Below are positions 7,685-16,332 of a stretch of DNA of 64,000 nucleotides, piece by piece. How positions within the stretch are numbered: the first letter of the stretch is position 1; each line of letters begins with the position of its first letter. Below the pieces are notes generated by a model, which was given only the letters and a program-made list of their open reading frames with translations, was not told the origin of the DNA and did no database searches. A program made the translations under genes and the position numbers. This DNA is from Alphaproteobacteria bacterium (GTDB taxonomy: Bacteria > Pseudomonadota > Alphaproteobacteria > UBA6615), in the NCBI GenBank assembly GCA_011087645.1, contig JAALLF010000016.1, positions 22,798 through 86,797 of the forward strand, read 5' to 3'.

Positions 7685-9127
7685 TTAACCAAGCCGCGCC
7701 AACAAGCGCACGACCCGGCGGGTGCGGTCGGAAAACAGCGACGGCGTATAATAATTACCGGCGGCGCGCTTGTTGATCTCCCCCATTGTCGGATAGGGCG
7801 CGATGATGCCCGCCATGGCGCCGATTTTCATTTTTTGGCTGATCGCCAATATCCAGGGCTGCAACAGCTCCCCCGCATGATAGCCGACGATACCGGCGCC
7901 GAGGATGCGCCCGCGTTTGCCGGTTACCACTTTGATAAACCCCTCGGTGCGATGCTCGGCCCGGGCCCGGTCGATCTCCTCGAACGAGGCCGTCACGACA
8001 CGAACCGCATCGCCGAACTGTTCGCGCGCCTTGGCCTCGCTGAGCCCCACATTGGCCAGCTCGGGATCGGTATAGGTAACCCAGGGCACCGCGTTGTAAT
8101 TGACCTTAGCCGGCAGGCGGAACAGCGCGTTTCGGATGACGATGCCGGCGTGGTAACCGGCGACATGGGTGAACTGATAGCTGCCCGCCACGTCGCCGAT
8201 CGCGAATATGCGCTTGTTCGAGCTGCGCAGACGGGCGTCGACATCGATGCCTTTGCGCGAATATTCCACCCCGGCGGCTTCCAGGTCGAGCCCGTCCAGG
8301 TTGGGACGCCGGCCGGCGGCCACTAATATGTGGCTGCCGACGATGCGGTGCGGCGCCCCATCGCGCTCGACGATCGCGGCCACGCCGTCCTCGGTTTTCT
8401 CGACGCTTTGAACGGCGGTGCCCTCATGGATCTCGACGCCCTCCTTGACCAGGCGCGCGCGCACCACGGCGGCCAATTCGCGATCATCGGGCCCTATAAT
8501 CTCCAAAGCTTCCAGCACGGTCACCCGAGCGCCCAGCCGGCGGTGGGCCTGCGCCATCTCCAGCCCGATCGGCCCGCCGCCGACGACGATCAGGTGGTTT
8601 GGACACTCGCGCAGTAAGAACACCGTCTCGTTGGTCAGATAGTCGACGCCGTCGAGGCCGGGGATCGGCGGCACCGCCGGGGACGACCCGGTGGCGACGA
8701 TGAACCGGCGCGCCCGCACCCGCGTGCCGTCCGATCCAGTGATCTCCCGCGGCCCGGTAAAGCTGGCGGACTCTTGTATTACGTTAACGCCGAGATCCTG
8801 GAACCGCTCGACGCTGTCGTGGGGCGCGATACCGGCGATCACGCCATGGACGTGATCGTTGACCTTATCGAAGGCCACCCGAGCCGGGCCGCCCTCAACG
8901 CCGAAGGTGCCCGAATGGCCGTAATGGGCGGCGGCATGTCCGGCGGCGAGCAGCGCCTTCGACGGTACACAGCCATAGTTGAGGCAATCGCCGCCCATCT
9001 TGCCGCGCTCGAACAGCGCCGTCTTGGCGCCCATCTGCGAAGCGCCCGCGGCCACCGAAAGTCCCCCCGAACCACCGCCAATAACACACAAATCGACTTC
9101 TAGCATTTCAACCATAACGACATCCAT
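7685..9127 (-). CDS. FAD-dependent pyridine nucleotide-disulfide oxidoreductase, MerA/Lpd-like
   Basis: A 480-residue class I flavoprotein disulfide reductase. The FAD-binding GGGSGG is at residues 17-22 and the redox-active cysteine pair is Cys48 and Cys53 in GGDCLNYGCVPSK. The NAD(P)-binding VVGGGPIGLEMA lies in the middle and VTYTDPELANVGL opens the dimerisation domain. Near the C-terminus, where lipoamide dehydrogenase has HAHPTxxE, this protein reads APYPTMGE: the glutamate is kept but the catalytic histidine is not. It also lacks the C-terminal cysteine pair of mercuric reductase and any N-terminal HMA domain. It is therefore a MerA-like reductase of unknown substrate. It follows the TVP38 gene by 21 bases. 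Confidence 0.92.
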   Translation of the reverse strand: MDVVMVEMLEVDLCVIGGGSGGLSVAAGASQMGAKTALFERGKMGGDCLNYGCVPSKALLAAGHAAAHYGHSGTFGVEGGPARVAFDKVNDHVHGVIAGIAPHDSVERFQDLGVNVIQESASFTGPREITGSDGTRVRARRFIVATGSSPAVPPIPGLDGVDYLTNETVFLLRECPNHLIVVGGGPIGLEMAQAHRRLGARVTVLEALEIIGPDDRELAAVVRARLVKEGVEIHEGTAVQSVEKTEDGVAAIVERDGAPHRIVGSHILVAAGRRPNLDGLDLEAAGVEYSRKGIDVDARLRSSNKRIFAIGDVAGSYQFTHVAGYHAGIVIRNALFRLPAKVNYNAVPWVTYTDPELANVGLSEAKAREQFGDAVRVVTASFEEIDRARAEHRTEGFIKVVTGKRGRILGAGIVGYHAGELLQPWILAISQKMKIGAMAGIIAPYPTMGEINKRAAGNYYTPSLFSDRTRRVVRLLARLG

Positions 9128-9148
9128 TCTGCGAAAATGAGGGTGAGA

Positions 9149-9922
9149 TCAGGCCGACGGCGCCTGATTGCGATTTTTCTGGAACTTCTTGTAGAGCACC
9201 GGGATGATCGCCAAGACGGCCAGGCCGATAAGCGGCGCCAGGAATTGCGGCTCGAAGATGATCCCCAGATCGGGATCGGCGCCGGCGTCAAACAAGGCGC
9301 CCAACCCATTGCCGACCGAGGCGTAGACAAAGGTTCCCGGAATGATGCCGAAGAAGGTGGCGACGATGTAGGTCGTCGTCGAAACGCCCAGCAGGGCCGG
9401 CACCAGATTGACCAGCCAGAAGGGGAAAAGCGGGATCAGGCGCAGCACCAGAAGGTAGCTCAGCGCATTCTGGCGGAAGCCATCCTCCATTTTTCGCACG
9501 AAGGGCCCTGCCTTGGCCTCGAGAAATCCGCCAACCGCCGTTCGCGCGATGAGAAACAACGCGGTAGCCCCGATTGTCGCGCCGACGACCACGATCAAGC
9601 CGCCCCCGAGCCAACCGAACAAAAATCCGCCGGTTATAGTCATCACCGCGCCGCCGGGCAGCGAAAAGGCGACGACCACCGCATATAAGGCGCCGAAGAG
9701 AAACGCCGCCAGGAAACCGTTTCGCGCCACAAACTCGCTCAAGGTCTCGCGATTGCTCTTAATGGCGTCAATCGAAACATAGGTGTTCAGGTCGAACGCA
9801 AAAAACGCCGCCAAACCGAGAATCAGCGCCAAAACGAGGACGATTTTCAGAACGAAAGGTGAGGAAGACTTTGAGGTAATTTCGACTGGTTGATCCGGGA
9901 CATTACGCATCGTGTTAACCAT
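9149..9922 (-). CDS. TVP38/TMEM64 family membrane protein
   Basis: A 257-residue integral membrane protein of the SNARE-associated/DedA-related TVP38 family. A single N-terminal helix (about residues 24-44) is followed by the family core. That core contains SLPGGAVMTITGGFLFG and, later, RLIPLFPFWLVNLVPALLGV, the paired re-entrant-helix motifs of the family, then a final helix and a basic tail. DedA-superfamily proteins are linked to lipid flipping or membrane homeostasis, while bacterial TVP38 proteins are poorly characterised. It is the first gene of the minus-strand cluster with the disulfide reductase, histidine kinase and DUF547, and is divergent from rpmH. Confidence 0.92.
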   Translation of the reverse strand: MVNTMRNVPDQPVEITSKSSSPFVLKIVLVLALILGLAAFFAFDLNTYVSIDAIKSNRETLSEFVARNGFLAAFLFGALYAVVVAFSLPGGAVMTITGGFLFGWLGGGLIVVVGATIGATALFLIARTAVGGFLEAKAGPFVRKMEDGFRQNALSYLLVLRLIPLFPFWLVNLVPALLGVSTTTYIVATFFGIIPGTFVYASVGNGLGALFDAGADPDLGIIFEPQFLAPLIGLAVLAIIPVLYKKFQKNRNQAPSA

Positions 9923-10026
9923 CGCTGTTTATTATTTTACGTAGGACGCTAGGTGGGGCGCGGTCGCGCTCGCGACTATTCACCTATGCGTGAGGGCGGG
10001 TTTGCTAGTATGACACACCTGTTACG

Positions 10027-10055
10027 TTGACTTCGAACCATCTAATCCTTATACA
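10027..10055 (+). promoter_or_regulatory. Sigma-70 promoter of the rpmH-rnpA operon
   Basis: TTGACT at 10027-10032 and TATACA at 10050-10055 are separated by exactly 17 bases, a near-consensus housekeeping promoter. Initiation would be expected near 10062, about 33 bases before the rpmH start. This is the strongest promoter-like sequence I could see in the window, as expected for a ribosomal protein operon. Confidence 0.8.
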
Positions 10056-10094
10056 GCGCCAGTTTGGAGCCCGCGGGCAAATGGAGCGGCAGCA

Positions 10095-10229
10095 GTGAAA
10101 CGGACATTTCAGCCTAGTAATTTGGTACGCAAGCGACGGCACGGCTTTCGCTCGCGCATGAAAACAGTCGGCGGCCGCCGGGTGCTGGCACGGCGGCGCG
10201 CGAAGGGCCGCAAGAAACTGACGGCATAA
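10095..10229 (+). CDS. rpmH: 50S ribosomal protein L34
   Basis: A 44-residue, very basic protein beginning (V/M)[18 protein letters not shown] and ending GRKKLTA, the full-length L34 of the large ribosomal subunit. The start codon is GTG at 10095; the body [19 protein letters not shown] is unmistakable. It heads the operon with rnpA, yidD and yidC, in the standard bacterial order, and follows a consensus promoter. It is short enough to be missed by length-filtered gene callers. Confidence 0.97.
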   Translation: MKRTFQPSNLVRKRRHGFRSRMKTVGGRRVLARRRAKGRKKLTA

Positions 10230-10333
10230 TTGCGACCGTAACACGGTTTGCCCGGGCCGCGGGCGCAATCTGGAACCGACGAGACATGAACCATATGTCC
10301 GGGACCGCCACGTCAATAAGCGGCGCCCAGGAA

Positions 10334-10726
10334 ATGCCGATTATCGAGCGGTTAAAGGTACGATCGGATTTTCTGCGTGTGGCGGCCACGCGCCGGCGTT
10401 GGGCGACGCCCGGTCTGGTCTTGCAGGTTGCCCAAACGCCGGAAGAGGTCGCCGATGACGGCATCATTCGGGTCGGCTTTACAGCCTCCAAGAAAGTTGG
10501 CGATGCGGTGACCCGCAACCACGCGCGCCGACGTCTGCGCGAAGCGGTTCGCCAAGTAATGCCGGCCCATGCCAGCCCCGGCCGGGATTTCGTGGTCATC
10601 GCCCGCGCCAATACGGTGCGCCGCTCATTTAACGATTTGGTCTCCGACCTTGAATCGGCCTTGCAAAAGCTCGATGTGTGGGGCGATACAAAGCCGTCAT
10701 CGCCGGGGGACAAAAGCGCGCAATGA
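10334..10726 (+). CDS. rnpA: Ribonuclease P protein component
   Basis: The protein subunit of RNase P, which processes the 5' end of precursor tRNA. The signature is the basic RNR helix RNHARRRLREAVR, preceded by VGFTASKKVGDAV. The start at 10334 gives MPIIERLKVRSDFLRVA, the usual N-terminus, and 130 residues. However, the AGGAA just before it is too close for a good ribosome site. In-frame ATGs at 10286 and 10295 would add 16 or 13 residues and cannot be excluded. Its TGA overlaps the yidD start (ATGA at 10723), so the two are translationally coupled. Confidence 0.93.
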   Translation: MPIIERLKVRSDFLRVAATRRRWATPGLVLQVAQTPEEVADDGIIRVGFTASKKVGDAVTRNHARRRLREAVRQVMPAHASPGRDFVVIARANTVRRSFNDLVSDLESALQKLDVWGDTKPSSPGDKSAQ

Positions 10727-11022
10727 AATATTTCAACCTCATGATGTCGGCGGTTCTGCGCGCGCTGATCACCGCCTACCGCTATGTCCTGTCGCCGGTT
10801 CTCGGCACCAATTGCCGTTACGAACCCGGCTGTTCGGCATACGCCCAAGAAGCCATCCACCTGCACGGCCCCTGGCGGGGTAGTTGGCTGGCCGCGAAAC
10901 GCATTATGCGATGCCAACCGTGGGGCGGGGCGGGCTACGACCCGGTTCCCGCGGCCCGGCCCTGTAACCACGACCATAGCTCGGCCGCCACGCCGACCTT
11001 GGCCAAGCACCCCGAAGGTTGA
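10723..11022 (+). CDS. yidD: Membrane protein insertion efficiency factor YidD
   Basis: A 99-residue member of the YidD family, thought to assist YidC-dependent insertion of inner-membrane proteins from the cytoplasmic face. It begins MKYFNLMMSAVLRALI and carries the conserved cysteine region TNCRYEPGCSAYAQEAI and a second block, RIMRCQPWGGAGYDPVP. The start overlaps the rnpA stop. A longer frame from 10678 is rejected because the extra residues do not match the family. The stop lies 2 bases before the yidC start. Confidence 0.95.
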   Translation: MKYFNLMMSAVLRALITAYRYVLSPVLGTNCRYEPGCSAYAQEAIHLHGPWRGSWLAAKRIMRCQPWGGAGYDPVPAARPCNHDHSSAATPTLAKHPEG

Positions 11023-11024
11023 GC

Positions 11025-12863
11025 ATGGGAATGGATAATAAAAATCTGATTTTAGCGATCGGATTGTCTCTGGCGATTTTATTCACCTGGCAGTTTTTTA
11101 TCGAAGGGCCACGTCGCGAGGCGCTGTTGGCCGAGCAAGAGCGCCAGGCGGAATTCGCGCGACAAAACGCGCCGACGGACCAAGCCGGACAGATCATCAC
11201 TACGCCAGGCGGCGCGCCGCTCTCGTCGGCGGTAGGCGCCGCCGGGCTCAATGGCGAGATTGGGCCCCGCGCCGACGTCGTCAAGGCCGGCCGCCGCGTC
11301 CTGTTGGAATCGGACAGCCTGACCGGGTCGATCAATCTCGACAATGGCCGGATCGACGATATCGTATTGCGCAACTATCGCGAGACCGTGGATCCGACCA
11401 GCGACAATATCACCCTGTTATCGCCGACCGGATCGCCAGACCCCTATTTCGCCGAGTTCGGCTGGAACGGCACCGAGGGCACGTTCGGCGGCAGCGGCGC
11501 CAATTGGCAGACCACGAGCCGCACCCTCACGCCGGGCTCACCGCTGGTCCTGACCGCGCAGACCGACCAGGGTTTGGCCCTGACGCGTACTTATACGGTG
11601 GACGACAAATTTATGTTCACCGTCACCGACCGCATCGACAACAATGGCACGGCGCCGATTAGCCTGTCGGCCTTCGCCCGCCTGGTGCGGATCAATACGC
11701 CCGACACCACCGGCTTCTTCATTCTGCACGAAGGCCCGATCGGCGTTCTCGACGGGACGCTGCGCGAAATCGACTATGACGATCTTGAGGATGATTTCGA
11801 CAAGGACACCCGCGTGCTGGCCCCCACCACGACGGCATCCACCGGCGGTTGGCTGGGCATCACCGACAAATATTGGTTGGCCGCCGTTATCCCCGACCAG
11901 AATAAGCCGGTGAACGCCAGCTTCTCCTACCAGCAGACATCGCGCGGCGCCGACCTCTACCAGACCGACATATTAGAGCAGAACGTTCGCACCGTGCCGC
12001 CCGGCGCCTCAATCGAGGCGACCAGCCGGTTTTTTGTCGGCGCCAAGGTCTTCGAAACGCTGATCGACTACCGGGACAACCAGAATGTGCCCCGGCTGGA
12101 GATGGCAATCGACTTTGGCTGGTTCTTTTTTATCACTAAACCGCTTCTACAAATCCTCATCATCATGGCGGCCTTTATCAGCGATCTGGGGATCGTCGCG
12201 AATTTTGGCGTCGCCATCTTGGTGGTGACGGTCATTCTCAAAATTTTCTTCTTCCCGCTCGCCAACAAGTCCTACAAATCGATGAGCAGGATGAAGGCGC
12301 TGCAGCCGAAGATGACCGAGCTTCGCGAGAAGTACGGCGACGACAAGCAGAAAATGCAGCAAGAACTCATGGCGATGTATAAGCGTGAGAAGGTCAATCC
12401 GGTGTCCGGTTGCCTGCCCATGCTGCTGCAAATCCCGGTCTTCTTTGCCCTTTATAAGGTCTTGTTCACCTCGATCGAAATGCGCCAGTCGCCGTTCTAC
12501 GGCTGGATCGTCGATCTGTCCGAACGGGACCCGACCAGTATCTTGACGCTGTTCGGCCTAATTCCCTGGGACATACCATCGGCCCTGGCGATCGTTTCGA
12601 TCGGCGCATGGCCGCTGTTCATGGGCTTCTCGATGTACTTGCAGATGAAGCTGAACCCGGCGCCGGCCGACCCGATCCAGGCGCGCATGTTCATGCTGAT
12701 GCCGATTATGTTCATGTTCTTCCTGGCCAATTTCCCGGTCGGCCTGGTTATTTATTGGACCTGGAACAACCTTCTCTCGGTGACCCAGCAGTACATCATC
12801 ATGCGCCGGATGGGGGTTGCCGTCGGCGGCGGCAAACTCGGCGGCGCGAAGAAGACCACCTAG
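11025..12863 (+). CDS. yidC: Membrane protein insertase YidC
   Basis: A 612-residue Oxa1/YidC-family insertase of the inner membrane, full length for a Gram-negative YidC. The first helix (NLILAIGLSLAILFTWQFF) is followed by a large periplasmic domain, which includes GGWLGITDKYWLAAVIP. The insertase core starts near residue 350 with FFFITKPLLQILI and contains YKSMSRMKALQPKM, NPVSGCLPMLLQIPVFFALY and a final helix with VIYWTWNN. The ATG at 11025 has AAGG six bases upstream; ATG 11031 is an alternative. The gene is coupled to yidD and followed by engB after 3 bases. Confidence 0.97.
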   Translation: MGMDNKNLILAIGLSLAILFTWQFFIEGPRREALLAEQERQAEFARQNAPTDQAGQIITTPGGAPLSSAVGAAGLNGEIGPRADVVKAGRRVLLESDSLTGSINLDNGRIDDIVLRNYRETVDPTSDNITLLSPTGSPDPYFAEFGWNGTEGTFGGSGANWQTTSRTLTPGSPLVLTAQTDQGLALTRTYTVDDKFMFTVTDRIDNNGTAPISLSAFARLVRINTPDTTGFFILHEGPIGVLDGTLREIDYDDLEDDFDKDTRVLAPTTTASTGGWLGITDKYWLAAVIPDQNKPVNASFSYQQTSRGADLYQTDILEQNVRTVPPGASIEATSRFFVGAKVFETLIDYRDNQNVPRLEMAIDFGWFFFITKPLLQILIIMAAFISDLGIVANFGVAILVVTVILKIFFFPLANKSYKSMSRMKALQPKMTELREKYGDDKQKMQQELMAMYKREKVNPVSGCLPMLLQIPVFFALYKVLFTSIEMRQSPFYGWIVDLSERDPTSILTLFGLIPWDIPSALAIVSIGAWPLFMGFSMYLQMKLNPAPADPIQARMFMLMPIMFMFFLANFPVGLVIYWTWNNLLSVTQQYIIMRRMGVAVGGGKLGGAKKTT

Positions 12864-12866
12864 GCC

Positions 12867-13589
12867 ATGCCCCCCACCGGCCAAAGCCCGGCCGGTACCC
12901 CACCGGTGGCGGCGGACCCAAGCGACGACGAGGCGCGGCTTGAGTTCGGCCGCTGGCTGTTCGCCCAGCCGTGCACCTTTCTGCGCGGCGTGGCCCGCCT
13001 CGACACCTTGGCCGATCCCGATCTGCCGGAAGTGGCCTTCGCCGGCCGCTCCAATTGCGGCAAGTCGAGCCTGCTCAACGCGTTGACCGGCCGGCGGTCG
13101 CTGGCCCGTACCAGCAACACCCCGGGTCGAACTCAGCAGTTGAATTTCTTCGATCTCGGCGAAAAACTATGGCTGGTCGACATGCCGGGCTACGGCTATG
13201 CCCGCGCTTCGAAAACCGACATCGCGGCCTGGACCCAGACCGTGCGCGATTATCTGCGCGGGCGGCCGACCCTGCGCCGGCTGTGTGTACTGATCGACGG
13301 CCGCCATGGCATCAAGGCCAACGACGAAGAAATGATGACCCTGCTCGACACCGCCGCGGTCGGCTATCAGGTGGTCCTCACCAAGGTCGATAAATTGACC
13401 CCCGGCGCGCTCGCCGCACGGATGGAGGCCACGACGAAAATTCTGAAAACCCATCCCGCCGCGCTGCCCGAGCCGATCGCCACCAGCGCGCGAAACGGCG
13501 ACGGCATTGCACAGCTGCGCGCCGAAATCGCAATGCTGGCAGCCGACAGTCCCGATGCGTTACAGTCCGCGCCAAATTCAGCCGGATAA
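12867..13589 (+). CDS. engB: Ribosome biogenesis GTPase YihA/YsxC (EngB)
   Basis: A 240-residue TrmE-Era-EngA-EngB-like small GTPase needed for large-subunit assembly. The G1 loop is GRSNCGKSS (about 60-68), with TPGRTQQLNFF after it; G3 is DMPGYGYA, G4 is TKVDKL and G5 is TSARNGDGI. The first 25 residues are a low-complexity extension compared with the short family members. It starts 3 bases after yidC and is followed by argB after 15 bases, the usual alphaproteobacterial order. Confidence 0.95.
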   Translation: MPPTGQSPAGTPPVAADPSDDEARLEFGRWLFAQPCTFLRGVARLDTLADPDLPEVAFAGRSNCGKSSLLNALTGRRSLARTSNTPGRTQQLNFFDLGEKLWLVDMPGYGYARASKTDIAAWTQTVRDYLRGRPTLRRLCVLIDGRHGIKANDEEMMTLLDTAAVGYQVVLTKVDKLTPGALAARMEATTKILKTHPAALPEPIATSARNGDGIAQLRAEIAMLAADSPDALQSAPNSAG

Positions 13590-13604
13590 GAGACATAAAG
13601 CACG

Positions 13605-14513
13605 ATGGCTAAAAAAACTGGAATGCCGACCACCGAAATGCTGGCCAAGGCCGGCGTGCTGTCCGAAGCGCTGCCGTTCATGCGCCGGCACGCCGGCAAG
13701 ACCTTCGTCATTAAATATGGCGGCCACGCCATGGGCGACGAGAAACTCGCCGCCTCGTTCGCGCGAGACGTGGTGTTGCTCAAACAGATCGGCATCAACC
13801 CGGTCGTTGTCCATGGCGGCGGTCCGCAGATCGGCGCCATGCTCGAGCGGCTCAAAATAAAGAGCGAGTTTGTCGACGGGTTGCGGGTCACCGATCGCGA
13901 GACCGTGGAAATCGTCGAGATGGTGCTGTCGGGCTCGATCAACAAGGCGATCGCCGCCGATATCAACGCCGCCGGCGGCCGCGCCGTCGGCATATCGGGC
14001 AAGGACGGTAATTTGATACAGGCGCGCAAAGTCCGGCGTACCCGTTCGGAATCGGATTCCAACATCGAAAAAATCCTCGATCTCGGCTTTGTCGGCGAAC
14101 CCACCGAGGTCGACCCGCAACTGCTCACCGATCTGGCCCACTCCGATTTGATCCCGGTCATCGCGCCGCTTGGCACCGGCACCGACGGCGAGACCTATAA
14201 CATCAACGCCGACACCGCCGCCGGCGCCATCGCCGGCGCCCTCGAGGCGGCGCGCCTGCTGATGTTGACCGACGTGTCCGGCGTGCTCGACAAAGACGGC
14301 AAGTTGATTCCCGATATGAGCGTCGAAGAAGCTCGCGCCTTTATCGACACCGGCGTCATAACCGGCGGCATGATCCCCAAGGTTGAAACCTGTGTCGGCG
14401 CGGTGCAGGCCGATGTCGAGGCGGCGGTCATTCTCGATGGCCGCACCGAGCATGCGCTATTGTTGGAAGTGTTCACCGAGCACGGCGTCGGCACCGCGAT
14501 CTGGCCCGGGTGA
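13605..14513 (+). CDS. argB: Acetylglutamate kinase
   Basis: A 302-residue kinase that phosphorylates N-acetyl-L-glutamate in arginine biosynthesis. Landmarks are [13 protein letters not shown] (phosphate-binding lysine and glycines), [31 protein letters not shown], and [15 protein letters not shown] near the nucleotide site. An N-terminal helix of about 25 residues precedes the first strand, as in arginine-inhibited forms of the enzyme. Feedback inhibition by arginine is therefore plausible but inferred. It ends the rpmH-argB run and is convergent with the small gene at 14520. Confidence 0.96.
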   Translation: MAKKTGMPTTEMLAKAGVLSEALPFMRRHAGKTFVIKYGGHAMGDEKLAASFARDVVLLKQIGINPVVVHGGGPQIGAMLERLKIKSEFVDGLRVTDRETVEIVEMVLSGSINKAIAADINAAGGRAVGISGKDGNLIQARKVRRTRSESDSNIEKILDLGFVGEPTEVDPQLLTDLAHSDLIPVIAPLGTGTDGETYNINADTAAGAIAGALEAARLLMLTDVSGVLDKDGKLIPDMSVEEARAFIDTGVITGGMIPKVETCVGAVQADVEAAVILDGRTEHALLLEVFTEHGVGTAIWPG

Positions 14514-14519
14514 CCGCTG

Positions 14520-14906
14520 CTATGAGGCCAATTTAGCGCGATAAGTTGGCGCCAGCCGGACATCGAATAGACCCAGTAGGGTATCCATAAGCTCGGTGAA
14601 TTTATCGAAATTAAGGCGCTCGCCAAATTTTTCGATCATCGATTTCCAAATCGAATCGCCACCGGCGGCAACTTCGCTCAAGTCGTAGGGGAAATAGATC
14701 AACGTCCGCATCTTCGAGACAGTGGCCGGGCCTTGGGCGTAGCGCTCCATCGTTTTGATGAAGAGCGAATTGTTCAAAAGCTTATTGTTGAACCGTTTCC
14801 CTGCGGCGTCTTCAGGCGGAATTCGCGATCCGATTTCATGACAGTTGAAGGCGAGTGCACGACTGCTGTCGATTACTTGCTTCAACTCAGCACGGCCCAT
14901 TGTCAT
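14520..14906 (-). CDS. Hypothetical protein, 128 residues
   Basis: I do not recognise this protein. It begins MTMGRAELKQVIDSSRALAFNC and is helical-looking, without signal peptide or membrane helix. It has a conserved-looking middle (YAQGPATVSKMRTLIYFPYDLSE) and an amphipathic C-terminal half. The ATG at 14906 follows a GGGGGG stretch that could serve as ribosome site; an in-frame ATG at 14900 is possible. It lies between argB (convergent, 6-base gap) and the DUF2336 gene (43 bases upstream on the same strand), so it may be co-transcribed with the DUF2336-diguanylate cyclase pair. Confidence 0.65.
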   Translation of the reverse strand: MTMGRAELKQVIDSSRALAFNCHEIGSRIPPEDAAGKRFNNKLLNNSLFIKTMERYAQGPATVSKMRTLIYFPYDLSEVAAGGDSIWKSMIEKFGERLNFDKFTELMDTLLGLFDVRLAPTYRAKLAS

Positions 14907-14949
14907 CGGTTACCCCCCAGCACCACTCAAAACACACAAATGCGCGCCA

Positions 14950-16332
14950 TTATCCCGACGTTGTCAGACCGGAAACAAACTCAAGCTGCCAGCGCATTTC
15001 ATCCTTTGAGAGTGGGAAATCGTCCGATGCCGTTGCGCGCAAAACATCGCTCGGCGGTATATGGGCAAGGTGCATCTGAATGCGGGTCGCCAAACGCATC
15101 GACAGATCCGCCTTCCAGCATAGGGCCACGATAGCCTTGCTGCTGCGCATGGAAATCGCCCGCGAAACCACGTCCACCGGCGTTTTTGATTTTAACGCGA
15201 CCGCATATGTCACGAATTCCTGACCGCCACTGGCCAGCGCGCTGGAAATTTCATGTTCGGTGAGCTCATCGTTGAGATACATCTGCTGGACGCGTTTCCC
15301 AACGACACATTCTTTCTGGGTGTCTGCATTGGGCGTCGAATCCGTTTCGGGCTGTTCTGCCACCGCCGGCGCCGCGCTGGCGGTATCGCCGAATTTATCT
15401 TCCGGCGCCCGGGCTAATTCCGGCACCCCCGGCTCGCTATCTGCGTTGAAGTCATCGGAATCGAGACGCCGCAAGACAACTTCTTTGATCGCCCCAAGCG
15501 TGTCTTCGTCGAGATCCGTGCGCTCGCGTAAATCCGCCAGCAGCGGCGCGGCGACAATCTCGGCGATCCGCATCGCCGCCTCGGCGTGCAGGTTGGGCCG
15601 ATGCACCAGCGGTTTGTGCCAGGTGGGCTCACCCGATGCCTGATCGACGATCCGATCGAGAGTTTCCTCGCGAATCTGCACACTCTCATTGCCGAGCAAC
15701 GCCGCAATCGCCTCGGCATCGCCATTATGGACAATCGCATCGGCGACATTCTCGCCCAAAGCCACCCGACGGGCGATGGCGCTGAGCGCACCGTGAACCG
15801 CATCGCTGGAAATGACGCCCAGCAAAAATTCGTCACCGAGAACTGGCGAGTTCTCCAATACCGGCTGCGCGACGCTAATCTCGCTATCGAGCGCCAGAAG
15901 CTCCATCACCCCCACTGGCGCCTTGGGGCATTCCTTCAGGGTCTCGGCAAGAATCTGACGAACCCGCACCAACTGATCGCGCGCCAGAACTTCCAACGCC
16001 TCCATCGTCAGCTTGTAGACATTGTCTTGCTTACCGCCCGCGATATTGACCGTGATTTCAGAGATTTTCCCCGCGACATCGGTGCGAACCTCGTCCTGCT
16101 CATCCTTCGCCAGCAGCAAATCGGCATGGCGCGGCGCTTGATGGTTACGCGCGATATTTCGGCGAACCTCGGTATCGGGATCGCTGGCTAGGAAATAGAG
16201 AATTTCCGGGAGTACATCGCCGCGCTGGGCAAGTTCGCGACGCTCTTCGAAATTGCCATCATGGGCAAGGCGCTTTTGGTCATCGTAAGCCAACTGCTCG
16301 CTCCCGGGTTTCGGCGGTCCAGCGTCGTTCAT
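14950..16332 (-). CDS. DUF2336 domain protein (HEAT-like helical repeats)
   Basis: A 460-residue soluble protein. The N-terminal half matches DUF2336 as found in alphaproteobacteria: LAQRGDVLPEILYFLASD, DTEVRRNIARN and repeated paired helices with ISVAQPVLENSPVLGDEFLL. A polar linker (about residues 310-350, rich in Asp, Ala, Pro and Thr) leads to a second helical domain. DUF2336 has no firmly established function; such repeats usually make a protein-interaction scaffold. Its start overlaps the stop of the diguanylate cyclase gene (ATGA), so the two are made together. A role downstream of, or bound to, that cyclase is an inference from the coupling. Confidence 0.88.
   Translation of the reverse strand: MNDAGPPKPGSEQLAYDDQKRLAHDGNFEERRELAQRGDVLPEILYFLASDPDTEVRRNIARNHQAPRHADLLLAKDEQDEVRTDVAGKISEITVNIAGGKQDNVYKLTMEALEVLARDQLVRVRQILAETLKECPKAPVGVMELLALDSEISVAQPVLENSPVLGDEFLLGVISSDAVHGALSAIARRVALGENVADAIVHNGDAEAIAALLGNESVQIREETLDRIVDQASGEPTWHKPLVHRPNLHAEAAMRIAEIVAAPLLADLRERTDLDEDTLGAIKEVVLRRLDSDDFNADSEPGVPELARAPEDKFGDTASAAPAVAEQPETDSTPNADTQKECVVGKRVQQMYLNDELTEHEISSALASGGQEFVTYAVALKSKTPVDVVSRAISMRSSKAIVALCWKADLSMRLATRIQMHLAHIPPSDVLRATASDDFPLSKDEMRWQLEFVSGLTTSG

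Noticed and set aside
7685..9127. True mercuric reductase or lipoamide dehydrogenase
   Set aside because: No HMA domain, no C-terminal Cys pair, no mer genes nearby and no His in the HAHPT position; only a MerA/Lpd-like reductase is supported.
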